The position numbers were made by a program, and so were the translations under genes. The notes beneath the pieces are model-generated. The model searched no databases and was not told the origin of the DNA. It saw nothing but the letters and a program-made list of their open reading frames with translations. Shown piece after piece: positions 1-9,654 of a stretch of 64,000 nucleotides of DNA; position 1 is the first letter of the stretch; each line of letters starts with the position of its first letter. Source of the stretch: Colwellia sp. 39_35_sub15_T18 (GTDB lineage: Bacteria; Pseudomonadota; Gammaproteobacteria; Enterobacterales; Alteromonadaceae); NCBI GenBank assembly GCA_002162675.1, contig MAAE01000007.1, positions 62,001-126,000 on the forward strand, written 5' to 3'.

Positions 1-1
1 G

Positions 2-208
2 CAAAGTTTAACTGATACTACCCATTACAGAGTAGAAAATGGCATGGTAGCTATTGCAGCAGTAATTAATGACACCGCCTACGCAGACATTTTACAAATG
101 CAATTACAACGTATTTACCAAAGTTGTCAAATTCAATTCAATTTTTTTAGTGATTCAAATAATGCCAAAATTTGGTTAGACAGTTTTATCAACGAATACG
201 ACCAGTAG
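2..208 (+). CDS. C-terminal part of an unidentified protein, truncated by window edge
   Basis: Open frame from base 2 to TAG at 206-208 (QSLTDTTHYRVENGMVAIAAVINDTAYADILQMQLQRIYQ...). Confidence 0.5.
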   Translation, partial: QSLTDTTHYRVENGMVAIAAVINDTAYADILQMQLQRIYQSCQIQFNFFSDSNNAKIWLDSFINEYDQ

Positions 209-249
209 ATGCAAAGCAATTAAAAAGCAGTATTCTGTTAGTCTGACAA

Positions 250-283
250 CTTTACTCATCATTTAATTAAATGATGAGTAAAG
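250..283. repeat. 34-bp perfect palindrome (possible bidirectional terminator)
   Basis: ctttactcatcatttaa/ttaaatgatgagtaaag is self-complementary along its length. Confidence 0.8.
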
Positions 284-303
284 TAAAAAACCCGCAGTTA
301 CCA

Positions 304-855
304 TCAATACCCCCCCATTAATTGATTAAAAAGCTTTAACCTCAACTCACTGCTTAACAGTACCGCTGCTTTATGCCCTAATACCGACCAAGAAAAAAGC
401 GAAAAATAACACACGACAAAATAGACCGATGTAAAAGTCAAAAACGCTTGATGATTGTTTGGTACAGAAAATAAAGAAACGCCAGCCATACAAGCTATCC
501 ATGCCTTAGGGTTTAACCATTGCAATAAAAAACCTTGTATAAATGTTGGTTGTTTATGCTCTTTAATATCTAACTCTGCTTTTGATGTCATCATGAAATA
601 TCCCATATAAACAATAAATAGCGAACCCGCTATGGCTAGATATTTAAGAAAGTAGGGATATAAATCAATGACTTTTGAAAACCCTAAACCAACGAATAAC
701 AATAATAATGTAAAGCCAATTGCTCCACCTGACACAAACGAAAACGTTTTACGTATCCCATAACTTGCTCCTGAAGATACAATAACCATATTCACTGGTC
801 CTGGAGAGATTGACATAGCCAATGAGAATGAAAACATTGCGATCAATAGCGACAT
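304..855 (-). CDS. LysE family translocator, C-terminus frameshifted at a 7-G tract
   Basis: LysE-like N-terminus (SISPGPVNMVIVSSGASYGIRKTF) and LNPKAW motif; the final residues continue in another frame (VLMVTAGFLLYSSFN*) past the homopolymer. Confidence 0.8.
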   Translation of the reverse strand: MSLLIAMFSFSLAMSISPGPVNMVIVSSGASYGIRKTFSFVSGGAIGFTLLLLFVGLGFSKVIDLYPYFLKYLAIAGSLFIVYMGYFMMTSKAELDIKEHKQPTFIQGFLLQWLNPKAWIACMAGVSLFSVPNNHQAFLTFTSVYFVVCYFSLFSWSVLGHKAAVLLSSELRLKLFNQLMGGY

Positions 856-957
856 AAGTTTTCCTATATTTTTTTGTACACTATATAGCTATTTTATTAA
901 CAAGATAAGATACTATAATTCAACTTCACTGTTCTAAATACGTTAATAAAAATACAA

Positions 958-1827
958 ATGATAGATGAATTACGATCAATGGCTATTTTTGCTGAAACGA
1001 TAAAGCAAGGTTCTTTTCGAGCGGCTGCAAAAGAACTAAATCTTTCACCTTCTGTGGTTAGCTATCAAGTGACTCAATTAGAAAAATCGGTAGGTACCGT
1101 TTTAATTTACAGGTCAACTAGAAGTTTGTCGTTAACATCTGAAGGGCGAGTGTTATATCAATATGCTTTAACTATGATCCAAGCCGCACATCAAGGCTTA
1201 AACCAAGTAACTTTAGAAAAACAAGAGTTAAGAGGTACTTTAACCCTCACGTTACCTTCTGCCTTAATCAAATCAAAAATAACTAAAAAAATATCTCAAT
1301 TTAGCAAATTACATCCTTATCTGAATTTTAAATTATTTTATACCGATAATAGACAAGATTTAATTAACAAAGGCATTGATTTAGCTTTTAGGGCGGGAGC
1401 AATGACTAACAGTAACCTTAAGTCTAAGCGAATCGGAGCAATTAATAGAAAGTTGGTCTGTTCTTATGGCTATTGGCAAGAAAATAAAAAACCAATTTCC
1501 CCTCAAGATTTAACAAAGTGGCAGTGGATAAAATTAACAATGCTGCCAAATAACAGAACTTTGGTAAATTCTACCGGTGAAAAGTGTGAAATTAATTTTG
1601 AAAGCAATATCAGCGTGAATAGCGTTGAAGCGATGACTCAGCTGTGTATTAATGGCGCAGGTATAGCTACTCCTCCCGATTTTTTAATCGAAAGAGAACT
1701 TAAAAATAATGACCTAGTTGAATTGTTACCAAATTGGCAAGTAGAGCCCATTCCTCTATATGCAGTTTGGCCGAGTAATATTTTTCAAAATAGTAGTGCA
1801 AAACGTTTATTAGATTTTTTACTATGA
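958..1827 (+). CDS. LysR family transcriptional regulator
   Basis: N-terminal LysR HTH (FAETIKQGSFRAAAKELNLSPSVVSYQVTQLEK) and substrate-binding domain; divergent from the LysE gene. Confidence 0.9.
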   Translation: MIDELRSMAIFAETIKQGSFRAAAKELNLSPSVVSYQVTQLEKSVGTVLIYRSTRSLSLTSEGRVLYQYALTMIQAAHQGLNQVTLEKQELRGTLTLTLPSALIKSKITKKISQFSKLHPYLNFKLFYTDNRQDLINKGIDLAFRAGAMTNSNLKSKRIGAINRKLVCSYGYWQENKKPISPQDLTKWQWIKLTMLPNNRTLVNSTGEKCEINFESNISVNSVEAMTQLCINGAGIATPPDFLIERELKNNDLVELLPNWQVEPIPLYAVWPSNIFQNSSAKRLLDFLL

Positions 1828-2030
1828 AAAGCGCTGCGGGCTCTCGATGCAATGAGCGCGTAAGCCGCTAAAATTATGCCAATCACCATAGACGATGTGA
1901 TTATTAAGATCGAAAACTGTAAATGAGTATCTATTTCAGGGTTCATAAATTGAGGTAGAAAAGCCATATAAAAAATTATCGCTTTCGGATTTAAAAGTGA
2001 AGCAAGAAAACCAGCCTTGAAGCTAGCCAA
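1785..2030 (-). pseudogene. Truncated LysE family exporter remnant
   Basis: LASFKAGFLASLLNPKAIIFYMAFLPQFM...ASRARSAFHSKK is mid/C-terminal LysE; the first ~90 aa are absent and the 3' end runs into the LysR gene. Confidence 0.7.
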
Positions 2031-2182
2031 AGTTACCTAGCGTCATGGCTGCACCCTACACTGTTTTGCACTCAGATTTAATCCTAACCTTACCCAAACT
2101 TGTTGCCCTACATATAGCAAAGATGATCGATATTGAAATTTATTCACCGCCAATTTTCATTCCTAACTATCAGCTAAACATA

Positions 2183-2207
2183 TACTGGCACAAACTAAAT
2201 GCCAGTA
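2183..2207. repeat. Inverted repeat/hairpin TACTGGCA-N9-TGCCAGTA
   Basis: Perfect 8-bp arms. Confidence 0.6.
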
Positions 2208-2216
2208 AAACGAGTC

Positions 2217-2255
2217 ATCATAGTTGGTTAAGCCAATTGGTTAGCCAACTATGAT
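2217..2255. repeat. Long imperfect inverted repeat/hairpin
   Basis: atcatagttggttaagccaattggttagccaactatgat: arms ATCATAGTTGG/CCAACTATGAT plus inner near-complementary bases. Confidence 0.65.
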
Positions 2256-2499
2256 CTAGGCCTCATTGGTAATGATATGGATATGGATTTTCGTCAGAGG
2301 GGAAGTGTCATGCACTAAAATGATGGGTTTAAATAGCCAAAATAGCGCTGTAAATATTTATGTCATGAATGTTTCGTTAATGCATACGAGTTTAGTGACT
2401 GTAACGAATAAATTTGCGCTTTATGTCGCATGAACTGAAATTGGCGATTTAAGAGCCCATCACGTAAAATGATAAAAATTTCACTCATAATGCTGTTCA

Positions 2500-3210
2500 A
2501 TGAAACTTAATTTAAAAAAAGCGACATTAATTAAACGTTATAAACGCTTTCTTGCCGATGTTATTCTTGAAGATGGCACAGAAACCACTATACATGTCGC
2601 TAATACTGGCGCGATGACTGGTTGTGCTGAGCCTGGTGATACCGTGTGGTATAGCACCTCTGCTAACCCAAAGCGTAAATACCCCTTTAGTTGGGAGCTT
2701 AGCCAAACAAAGAATAATCATTTTATTTGTGTTAATACCATCAAAGCGAATCAACTCGTTGAGGAAGCGCTGACGGCTAATATTATCACTGAACTTGCGG
2801 ACTACTCCTCAATACAGCGGGAAGTAAAGTACGGTAATGAAAGCAGTAAAATTGATTTTTTCCTTTCAAGCTCAGAAAAAACAGATGTTTACCTTGAAGT
2901 TAAAAGTGTAACGTTATTAGAAGGTGAACAAGGTTACTTTCCCGATGCCGTCACCACGCGTGGACAGAAGCATTTGCGTGAACTCATAGCAATAGCGCAA
3001 CAGGGTCAACGAGCTGTTTTGCTGTTTGCGGTATTACACTCAGGCATTCATTCGGTAAAAATAGCCAAACATGTTGATAAAAAATATAATGACTTAATTA
3101 TTGAAGCACAAATAGCGGGTGTTGAAATTATCGCCTATAAGGCAGAAACTCAACTGAGCCAAGTGTCCGCTGAAATAATGATAACGCAAGCGATCCATTG
3201 TATAATTTAA
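2500..3210 (+). CDS. sfsA: Sugar fermentation stimulation protein SfsA
   Basis: SfsA family sequence ([62 protein letters not shown]). Confidence 0.93.
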   Translation: MKLNLKKATLIKRYKRFLADVILEDGTETTIHVANTGAMTGCAEPGDTVWYSTSANPKRKYPFSWELSQTKNNHFICVNTIKANQLVEEALTANIITELADYSSIQREVKYGNESSKIDFFLSSSEKTDVYLEVKSVTLLEGEQGYFPDAVTTRGQKHLRELIAIAQQGQRAVLLFAVLHSGIHSVKIAKHVDKKYNDLIIEAQIAGVEIIAYKAETQLSQVSAEIMITQAIHCII

Positions 3211-3562
3211 TCGACTTTTAAAAGATAATGATTGACGAACCCTAGCAAAACTTGCTAAAAGAGCTTGCTCTTAAAAAAAGACAATAAAGATAATAACAAC
3301 ATGAAATCAACCATCAAACACAACCCGTTGATTACAAAGAGATTATTATTTATTTTCCACTTTTCTTACTGGAAACCTTGTTTTTTATTAAAGGGAATAC
3401 AATATAGACCTGATATTTTAGGTCTATTATAAATATACTCGCTGTACTTGCAGAGACAAGATTCAAGCAAAACGAGTATTATATTGGCACTTACAACCAA
3501 GTAATAGTTAATTGATGTCTTCATCAAACAACCTTGGTCTTTGTAGCATTAGGAGATAAAGC

Positions 3563-4009
3563 ATGCCAACAGGTAAAAATAAAACGTTAGGTTTAATGGC
3601 ATTAGCGGGTGTAAAACCCTACGTAGAAAAAGCTAATGAAGAGTACATGGGTACCCCACAGAAAGAGCATTTTAAAAAGATTTTAGATGCTTGGCGTGTA
3701 CAACTTCGAGAAGAAGTTGATCGTACTGTAACTCACATGCAAGATGAAGCGGCAAACTTTCCAGATCCAGTAGACAGAGCGGCTCAAGAAGAAGAGTTCA
3801 GCCTTGAACTACGTACTCGAGATCGTGAACGTAAACTTATCAAGAAAATTGAAAAAACCTTGCAGTTGATTGAAGAAGACGAATTTGGCTTCTGTAAGTC
3901 TTGTGGTATTGAAATTGGTATTCGCCGTTTAGAAGCACGCCCTACAGCCGACCTTTGTATTGAATGCAAAACTTTAGCTGAAATTAAAGAGCGTCAAATG
4001 GCTGGCTAA
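3563..4009 (+). CDS. dksA: RNA polymerase-binding transcription factor DksA
   Basis: DksA/TraR zinc finger [27 protein letters not shown]. Confidence 0.97.
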   Translation: MPTGKNKTLGLMALAGVKPYVEKANEEYMGTPQKEHFKKILDAWRVQLREEVDRTVTHMQDEAANFPDPVDRAAQEEEFSLELRTRDRERKLIKKIEKTLQLIEEDEFGFCKSCGIEIGIRRLEARPTADLCIECKTLAEIKERQMAG

Positions 4010-4013
4010 GCCA

Positions 4014-4976
4014 TTGAATACGAAAAACGTTAAAGTACAAGCACAGCAAAACAAGCGACCAGCCCCTGTTAATCAACAAGGGTATCGTGGTCGCTTTGCT
4101 CCCTCTCCTTCTGGTTTACTCCACTTCGGTTCATTAATTGCGGCTCTTGCTAGCTTTTTAGACGCCAAGGCACATATTGATGACAGCGGCAATGGTGGTA
4201 AATGGCTAGTTCGACTAGAAGACATTGATCCACCTCGTGAACAAGCAGGCGCTAGCGCCGATATTTTAACGACCCTTGACGCTTTTGGTTTGCATTGGGA
4301 TGGGCAGGTTCTTTACCAAAGTCAGCAATCTGAACGATACAAACATATCTTGAACGACTTGCAGCAACAAAAATTAAGTTATTACTGTCATTGCACGCGT
4401 GCTGAAATTAAAGCCCTTGGTGGCATTTATCAAGGTCATTGTCGCTCTTTAAACCAAGCTGAGCAAAATGCTGCTACTCGACTGATCAACCAACATGGTA
4501 TTCACCAATTTACTGATATATTTCAAGGACAAGTTCTTTGTGACAGAGGCCTGGCAGCAGAAGATTTTATTATTCATCGCAAAGATGGTTTATTCGCCTA
4601 TCAATTAGCCGTGGTTCATGATGATATTTATCAAAATATTACTCATGTGATCCGCGGTTGTGATTTGCTTGAGCCAACAGCGCGGCAGTTAACTTTATAC
4701 ACTACGCTCAATAAACAGCTTCCTAAATACGGTCATGTGCCATTAGCCACCACGAAGCAAGGTTATAAACTTAGTAAGCAAAACAAAGCGCCTGCTATTG
4801 ATAATAGTAATCCACAGCCCGCACTCATTGCTGCCTTGGCGTTTTTGGGGCAAATGCCACCAGCAGAGCTACTTCATACGGGTGTTGATGACATTATTAC
4901 TTGGGCTATTAAGCACTGGTCTAGAAACAAAGTACCTAAAAAACAAAAGATAAATTATGAACTTAAACTTTTCTGA
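4014..4976 (+). CDS. gluQ: Glutamyl-Q tRNA(Asp) synthetase
   Basis: Class I aaRS HIGH-like GRFAPSPSGLLHFGSL; YCHCTR; lacks anticodon-binding domain; downstream of dksA. Confidence 0.94.
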   Translation: MNTKNVKVQAQQNKRPAPVNQQGYRGRFAPSPSGLLHFGSLIAALASFLDAKAHIDDSGNGGKWLVRLEDIDPPREQAGASADILTTLDAFGLHWDGQVLYQSQQSERYKHILNDLQQQKLSYYCHCTRAEIKALGGIYQGHCRSLNQAEQNAATRLINQHGIHQFTDIFQGQVLCDRGLAAEDFIIHRKDGLFAYQLAVVHDDIYQNITHVIRGCDLLEPTARQLTLYTTLNKQLPKYGHVPLATTKQGYKLSKQNKAPAIDNSNPQPALIAALAFLGQMPPAELLHTGVDDIITWAIKHWSRNKVPKKQKINYELKLF

Positions 4977-5583
4977 TCTTTCCGCAAACCAGCGTTATCA
5001 CTTAATGACGCAAACCATCATTCCGCGCCCTATCGCTTGGGCATTGACTGATTCAAGTAATGGCTCTTTCAATTTAGCGCCTTTTTCTTATTTTACCGCC
5101 GTGGCTAGCGCGCCACCGATACTCATGCTGTCGGTGGGTAAAAAACCTAACGGTGACAACAAAGATACGCTGATTAACGTTATCAATAACGAAAAAATGG
5201 TCATTCATATTGCCTCCGCGCAACATGCACCGTTGGTGACACAAACTGCCCAAACCCTAGCGCACGGTGAGTCAGAGCTTAGTAAAGCAGAGTTAGTAAC
5301 CACTGAGTTTACCGGCTTTTCTTTACCAAGGTTAGCGCAATGCGACATTGCTTATGGCTGTGAACTTTATGAAATAAAAGAGCTTGGTGAGGTAGCACAA
5401 AGTTTAATTTTTGTTGAAGTTAAGCAATTATATATTAATGACCACGTTGCTGACGTTGATGTCGATGCTCATGGAAAAGAAAGAATTAAAGTGCATGCCG
5501 ATAAAGTAAACCCATTAGCTCGCCTTGGTGGTGGTGAATATGCCGCCATTAATGAACCTTTTAATATTGTCAGACCCAAATAA
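4957..5583 (+). CDS. Flavin reductase family (FMN-binding split-barrel) protein
   Basis: IIPRPIAWALTDSSNGSFNLAPFSYFTAVASAPPILMLSVG; overlaps gluQ 3' end by 20 nt. Confidence 0.88.
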   Translation: MNLNFSDLSANQRYHLMTQTIIPRPIAWALTDSSNGSFNLAPFSYFTAVASAPPILMLSVGKKPNGDNKDTLINVINNEKMVIHIASAQHAPLVTQTAQTLAHGESELSKAELVTTEFTGFSLPRLAQCDIAYGCELYEIKELGEVAQSLIFVEVKQLYINDHVADVDVDAHGKERIKVHADKVNPLARLGGGEYAAINEPFNIVRPK

Positions 5584-5585
5584 CT

Positions 5586-5690
5586 TTGTATTTATTCAGC
5601 TTAGAAAAATTTACCACAGAGAGCCCTCTGCGAAGCATTACGGCTCGGTGGTGAGCAGTTGCATAACCTTTACATACATTCAAATTCAAA
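5586..5690. repeat. Interspersed repeat copy 1
   Basis: ttgtatttattcagctta.aaaat..accacagagag and ccctctg(c/t)gaagcattacggctcggtggtgagcagtt shared with 9655-9840. Confidence 0.75.
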
Positions 5691-5708
5691 TACAGAAAAG
5701 GAAACACC

Positions 5709-6389
5709 ATGACTGAAACTATCGTAATAACAGGCGCTAACCGTGGCATAGGCTTAGCCATGGCTGAAATTTGTCAGCAACGTGGTGATAAAGTTTATGC
5801 GCTTTGCAGACAAAGCTCATCACAGCTCGACTCACTTGGCGTAAATATTATCGACAAGGTCGACATTTCAACCGATGCCGGCATTGCCATAGCAAAAGCT
5901 GCTCTTGCTAATACAAAAATTGATTTGTTAATTAATAATGCTGGCATTTTACGCAATGAAAGCCTGCAAGACTTTAATCAGCACACCATAACTGAGCAGT
6001 TTAACGTTAACGCCCTAGCGCCACTTGCCTTAACACAGTCGCTATTAGCAAATTTTAGCGCCGGCAGTAAAATAGCCTTTATTACTTCCAGAATGGGCTC
6101 AATCACTGACAATGGCTCTGGTGGTCGCTATGGCTATAGAATGTCAAAAGCGGCACTGAATATTGGCGCTATGTCACTGGCTAAAGACTTAGTCGACCCA
6201 CAAATAGCGGTTGGCATTTATCATCCCGGTTATGTACAAACCGATATGGTTAATGCTACTGGCGAAACAAGCAACGGCGATATTAGCACCGAAGTTGCCG
6301 CACAGCGGTTATTAGGCTTAATGAGTGAATTAACCATGGAGGAGTCTGGCGTGTTTAGGCACTCTAATGGCGAAGTACTACCTTGGTAG
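5709..6389 (+). CDS. SDR family oxidoreductase
   Basis: Rossmann TGANRGIG, NNAG, YRMSKAALN catalytic motif. Confidence 0.9.
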   Translation: MTETIVITGANRGIGLAMAEICQQRGDKVYALCRQSSSQLDSLGVNIIDKVDISTDAGIAIAKAALANTKIDLLINNAGILRNESLQDFNQHTITEQFNVNALAPLALTQSLLANFSAGSKIAFITSRMGSITDNGSGGRYGYRMSKAALNIGAMSLAKDLVDPQIAVGIYHPGYVQTDMVNATGETSNGDISTEVAAQRLLGLMSELTMEESGVFRHSNGEVLPW

Positions 6390-6540
6390 CCTATTAATAG
6401 TATTAATTGCATTGATAGCAGCTATGATACCTGAAGCAGTGATGAGTAATTATCGCTGCTTTTTCATTCTCTTTCGTGCTTGATTACTGTATCATTACGC
6501 GAATATTTATCATAAATTTCCAGCCAAAAAGGTCTGCATC

Positions 6541-7947
6541 ATCAAACGCGTTATCAACCTCTGCAAAAAAGTTTTAGGCTCAAGAGCAAATAAAACCAAC
6601 AAAACAGTCACTACACTGAAAGAACCTATTGTGCTATCACGTGATCAGCACCCGGTATCTCGTCAATTTATGAGTTCAAGCGCCTTAAAAGTGTTATATC
6701 GGCTCAATAAAGGTGGTTACGATGCTTATCTTGTTGGCGGCGGTGTTCGTGATATTTTACTCGGACTAAAACCAAAAGATTTTGATATTGCCACCAACGC
6801 CACCCCTGAACAAATCAAAGCTTTATTTCGTAATTGTCGTTTGATTGGCCGCCGTTTTCGGCTGGCACATATTGTTTTTGGTCGAGAGATCATTGAAGTG
6901 GCCACCTTTCGCGGTCACCACGACAGCGCTAGCGATAAAGATCAACAAGACATAAAAACCTCCAAACAAAGTGAAGATGGCATGCTATTGCGTGACAATA
7001 TCTACGGCAGCATAGAAGAAGATGCCGAGCGTCGCGATTTCACCATTAATGCCCTCTATTACTCTGCCAAAGACTTTAAAGTCTATGATTTTGCCAATGG
7101 CGTTAAAGACGTTGAAAACAAAATTATTCGCTTAATTGGTGATGTGGAAACTCGCTATCGAGAAGATCCTGTCCGTATGTTACGTGCCATTCGCTTTGCT
7201 ACCAAGTTAGATATGGAGATAGAAGCTCAAACTAAAGCGCCCATCAAAACACTTGCACCATTGATGGCTAATATTCCTGCCGCGCGCATGTTTGAAGAGT
7301 TTCTCAAAATGTTTATTGCTGGCAAGGCTGTTGCCAATTTTGAACAGTTACGTGACTATCACCTATTTAAGTTTTTCTTTCCTGCGGTTGATCAAGCATT
7401 AGACAACAACGACGAGCTACTTGAGCGCTTTATCATACTTGCCATGGAAAATACTGATAAGCGCATTAACAATGACCAACGCGTAACGCCAGCGTTCTTA
7501 TTTGCCGCTATGCTTTGGTATCCTCTGCAAAACTACATTAAACAAATCAATATCAATAATTCCTTGTCACCACAAGATACTTTTTTTGCCGCGCTCAATG
7601 AAATAATGCCAGAACAACAACGCAGCATTGCCATTCCTAAACGCTTTCAAGGCGTGATGAAAGATATTTGGATATTACAAGATAAGTTGGCGCACAGAGT
7701 CGGTAAAAAGGCCTTTAAAGCTTTTGAGCACCCTAAATTTCGTGCTGGTTATGATTTTCTCCTCCTGCGCAGCGAGATTGAATCAGACAATACTCAATTA
7801 GCCGAGCTAGCTCAATGGTGGACAGATTTTCAAGATGTATCACCAGAAGCACAATTGCAAATGGTAAAAGGCATTAAAGGTGAACAAAGTCGTCGACGCA
7901 CACCAAGAAAACGTCGTAAACCTACCACTACATTTTCTACCGAATAA
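6541..7947 (+). CDS. pcnB: Poly(A) polymerase I; homology supports an AUC start at 6538 or 6541 rather than the GTG at 6631
   Basis: YLVGGGVRDILLGLKPKDFDIATNATPEQIKALFRNCRLIGRRFRLAH; in-frame upstream IIKRVINLCKKVLGSR resembles the E. coli PcnB N-terminus; RBS-like AAAAAGG at 6526-6532. Confidence 0.9.
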   Translation: MKRVINLCKKVLGSRANKTNKTVTTLKEPIVLSRDQHPVSRQFMSSSALKVLYRLNKGGYDAYLVGGGVRDILLGLKPKDFDIATNATPEQIKALFRNCRLIGRRFRLAHIVFGREIIEVATFRGHHDSASDKDQQDIKTSKQSEDGMLLRDNIYGSIEEDAERRDFTINALYYSAKDFKVYDFANGVKDVENKIIRLIGDVETRYREDPVRMLRAIRFATKLDMEIEAQTKAPIKTLAPLMANIPAARMFEEFLKMFIAGKAVANFEQLRDYHLFKFFFPAVDQALDNNDELLERFIILAMENTDKRINNDQRVTPAFLFAAMLWYPLQNYIKQININNSLSPQDTFFAALNEIMPEQQRSIAIPKRFQGVMKDIWILQDKLAHRVGKKAFKAFEHPKFRAGYDFLLLRSEIESDNTQLAELAQWWTDFQDVSPEAQLQMVKGIKGEQSRRRTPRKRRKPTTTFSTE

Positions 7948-7967
7948 AACGCTTGAGTAACCTTTAG

Positions 7968-8171
7968 ATGACAGTTACCAAAATTACTGCTTACATTGGC
8001 TTAGGCAGTAATTTATCTGAGCCTATTGCACAAGTTAAAAATGCGATTGATGAAGTTAAGCAATTAGCCCAATGTCAAGTCACCGCTATTTCATCTTTAT
8101 ACTTAAGCAAGCCCCAAATGGATAACCCGCAAGAGCAAGTGATTTCAGGAAGTACAGGAAGTACAAAATGA
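7968..8171 (+). pseudogene. Partial folK duplicate (N-terminal ~49 aa only)
   Basis: ITAYIGLGSNLSEPIAQVKNAIDEVKQLAQCQVTAISSLYLSKP nearly identical to the start of the next ORF, then diverges and stops; overlaps folK start by ATGA. Confidence 0.85.
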
Positions 8172-8650
8172 CAACGGCTTACATTGGCTTAGGCAGTAAT
8201 TTATCAGACCCTATTGAACAAGTGAAAGATGCGATTGATGAAGTTAAGCAGTTAGCTCAATGCCAAGTCACCGCTATTTCATCTTTATACTTAAGTAAGC
8301 CCATGGGTCCACAGGATCAAAATGACTACATTAATGCTGTTATAGCCATTGAAACCTCATTGTCTGCTATTGAATTGCTTGATGTCTTGCAGGCCATTGA
8401 AAATAGTGCCGGCAGAGTGCGTAAAGACAATCGCTGGGGCGCGCGTATTTTAGATCTCGATATCATTTTATTTGGTCATGAAGTCATCAATACCGAGCGT
8501 TTAACAATACCTCATTACGGCATGCACGAGCGCGAATTTGTTTTGTTACCATTAGCTGAAATAGCACCAACGCTTAACTTACCTAATGGCGAAACGGTAA
8601 AGTATTTGAGCCAAAATATTGCTAATAATGCCATGGTCAAATTAAGCTAA
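8168..8650 (+). CDS. folK: 2-amino-4-hydroxy-6-hydroxymethyldihydropteridine pyrophosphokinase
   Basis: HPPK family: TAYIGLGSNL, GPQDQNDYINAV, RWGARILDLDIILFG. Confidence 0.95.
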   Translation: MTTAYIGLGSNLSDPIEQVKDAIDEVKQLAQCQVTAISSLYLSKPMGPQDQNDYINAVIAIETSLSAIELLDVLQAIENSAGRVRKDNRWGARILDLDIILFGHEVINTERLTIPHYGMHEREFVLLPLAEIAPTLNLPNGETVKYLSQNIANNAMVKLS

Positions 8651-8773
8651 CCTAAACTAGCGTAAGCAGCATATTGCAGTTGAAAAAAAATTATGCGAAA
8701 GTACGCCATTGAGTAATTACTCAACTCACCCAATTAACTCAACTGATTAACTCAGCAATGTATTGAGAACTGT

Positions 8774-9568
8774 ATGGCTAAAATAACGACATCAACCTTG
8801 TTAAAAATGAAACAGCAAGGGGAAAAAATTTCAACTATTACTGCTTATGACGCAAGCTTTGCCAAGCTATTTGACCAAGCAGGTATTCACGCTATTTTAA
8901 TTGGCGATTCGCTAGGCATGGTACTGCAAGGCCAAGATGATACGCTACCCGTTTCTATCGACGATATGGCTTATCATACTCAATGCGTTAAACGCGGTGT
9001 TGAAAACACGCTAATCATCGGCGATATGCCTTTTATGACGTACGCTACCACCGAACAAGCACTTACCAATGCCGCTAAATTAATGCAAGCTGGCGCTAGC
9101 ATGGTAAAAATGGAAGGCGGCGCTTGGTTAGCTGATACCATAAAGTCCTTAGTTGAACGCGGTATTCCCGTTTGTGCACACTTGGGCTTAACTCCCCAAT
9201 CTGTCAATGTTTTTGGCGGCTTTAAAGTGCAGGGTCGTGAAGATGCCCAAGCACAGCAGATGATAAAAGATGCTCAAATATTAGAAGCCGCTGGTGCACA
9301 ATTATTGGTATTAGAATGTATTCCCGCGCCGCTAGGTAAGGCTATTGCTGAAGCGATTGCTATTCCAACTATTGGTATTGGCGCAGGTGGAGATACCGAC
9401 GGACAAATATTAGTAATGCACGATGCCTTAGGTATTTCTTGTAGCTATATGCCTAAATTTTCACGTAATTTCATCAAAGAAACAGGCGATATTAAAAAAG
9501 CGATTGAGCTTTATATTAGCGAAGTTTCAAAGGGTAACTTTCCCGGTGAAGATCATATTTTTAAATAG
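8774..9568 (+). CDS. panB: 3-methyl-2-oxobutanoate hydroxymethyltransferase
   Basis: [56 protein letters not shown]. Confidence 0.96.
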   Translation: MAKITTSTLLKMKQQGEKISTITAYDASFAKLFDQAGIHAILIGDSLGMVLQGQDDTLPVSIDDMAYHTQCVKRGVENTLIIGDMPFMTYATTEQALTNAAKLMQAGASMVKMEGGAWLADTIKSLVERGIPVCAHLGLTPQSVNVFGGFKVQGREDAQAQQMIKDAQILEAAGAQLLVLECIPAPLGKAIAEAIAIPTIGIGAGGDTDGQILVMHDALGISCSYMPKFSRNFIKETGDIKKAIELYISEVSKGNFPGEDHIFK

Positions 9569-9654
9569 TCACGAGTAAAAAATGAGTTTTTTAGTTACGG
9601 CTATCACAGCAACATGTTGATAGTCTAACTTTTTATCTCACCAGCTACTATTTT

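Noticed and set aside
2045-2254. 69-aa ORF MAAPYTVLHSDLILT...
   Set aside because: No family resemblance; covers the two hairpins upstream of sfsA and has no convincing RBS.
2527-2754. 75-aa ORF antisense to sfsA
   Set aside because: Shadow ORF on the opposite strand of a well-supported gene.
3258-3280. Hairpin AAGAGC-TT-GCTCTT followed by A-tract after sfsA
   Set aside because: No T-tract in the correct orientation for an intrinsic terminator; short stem, so not called.
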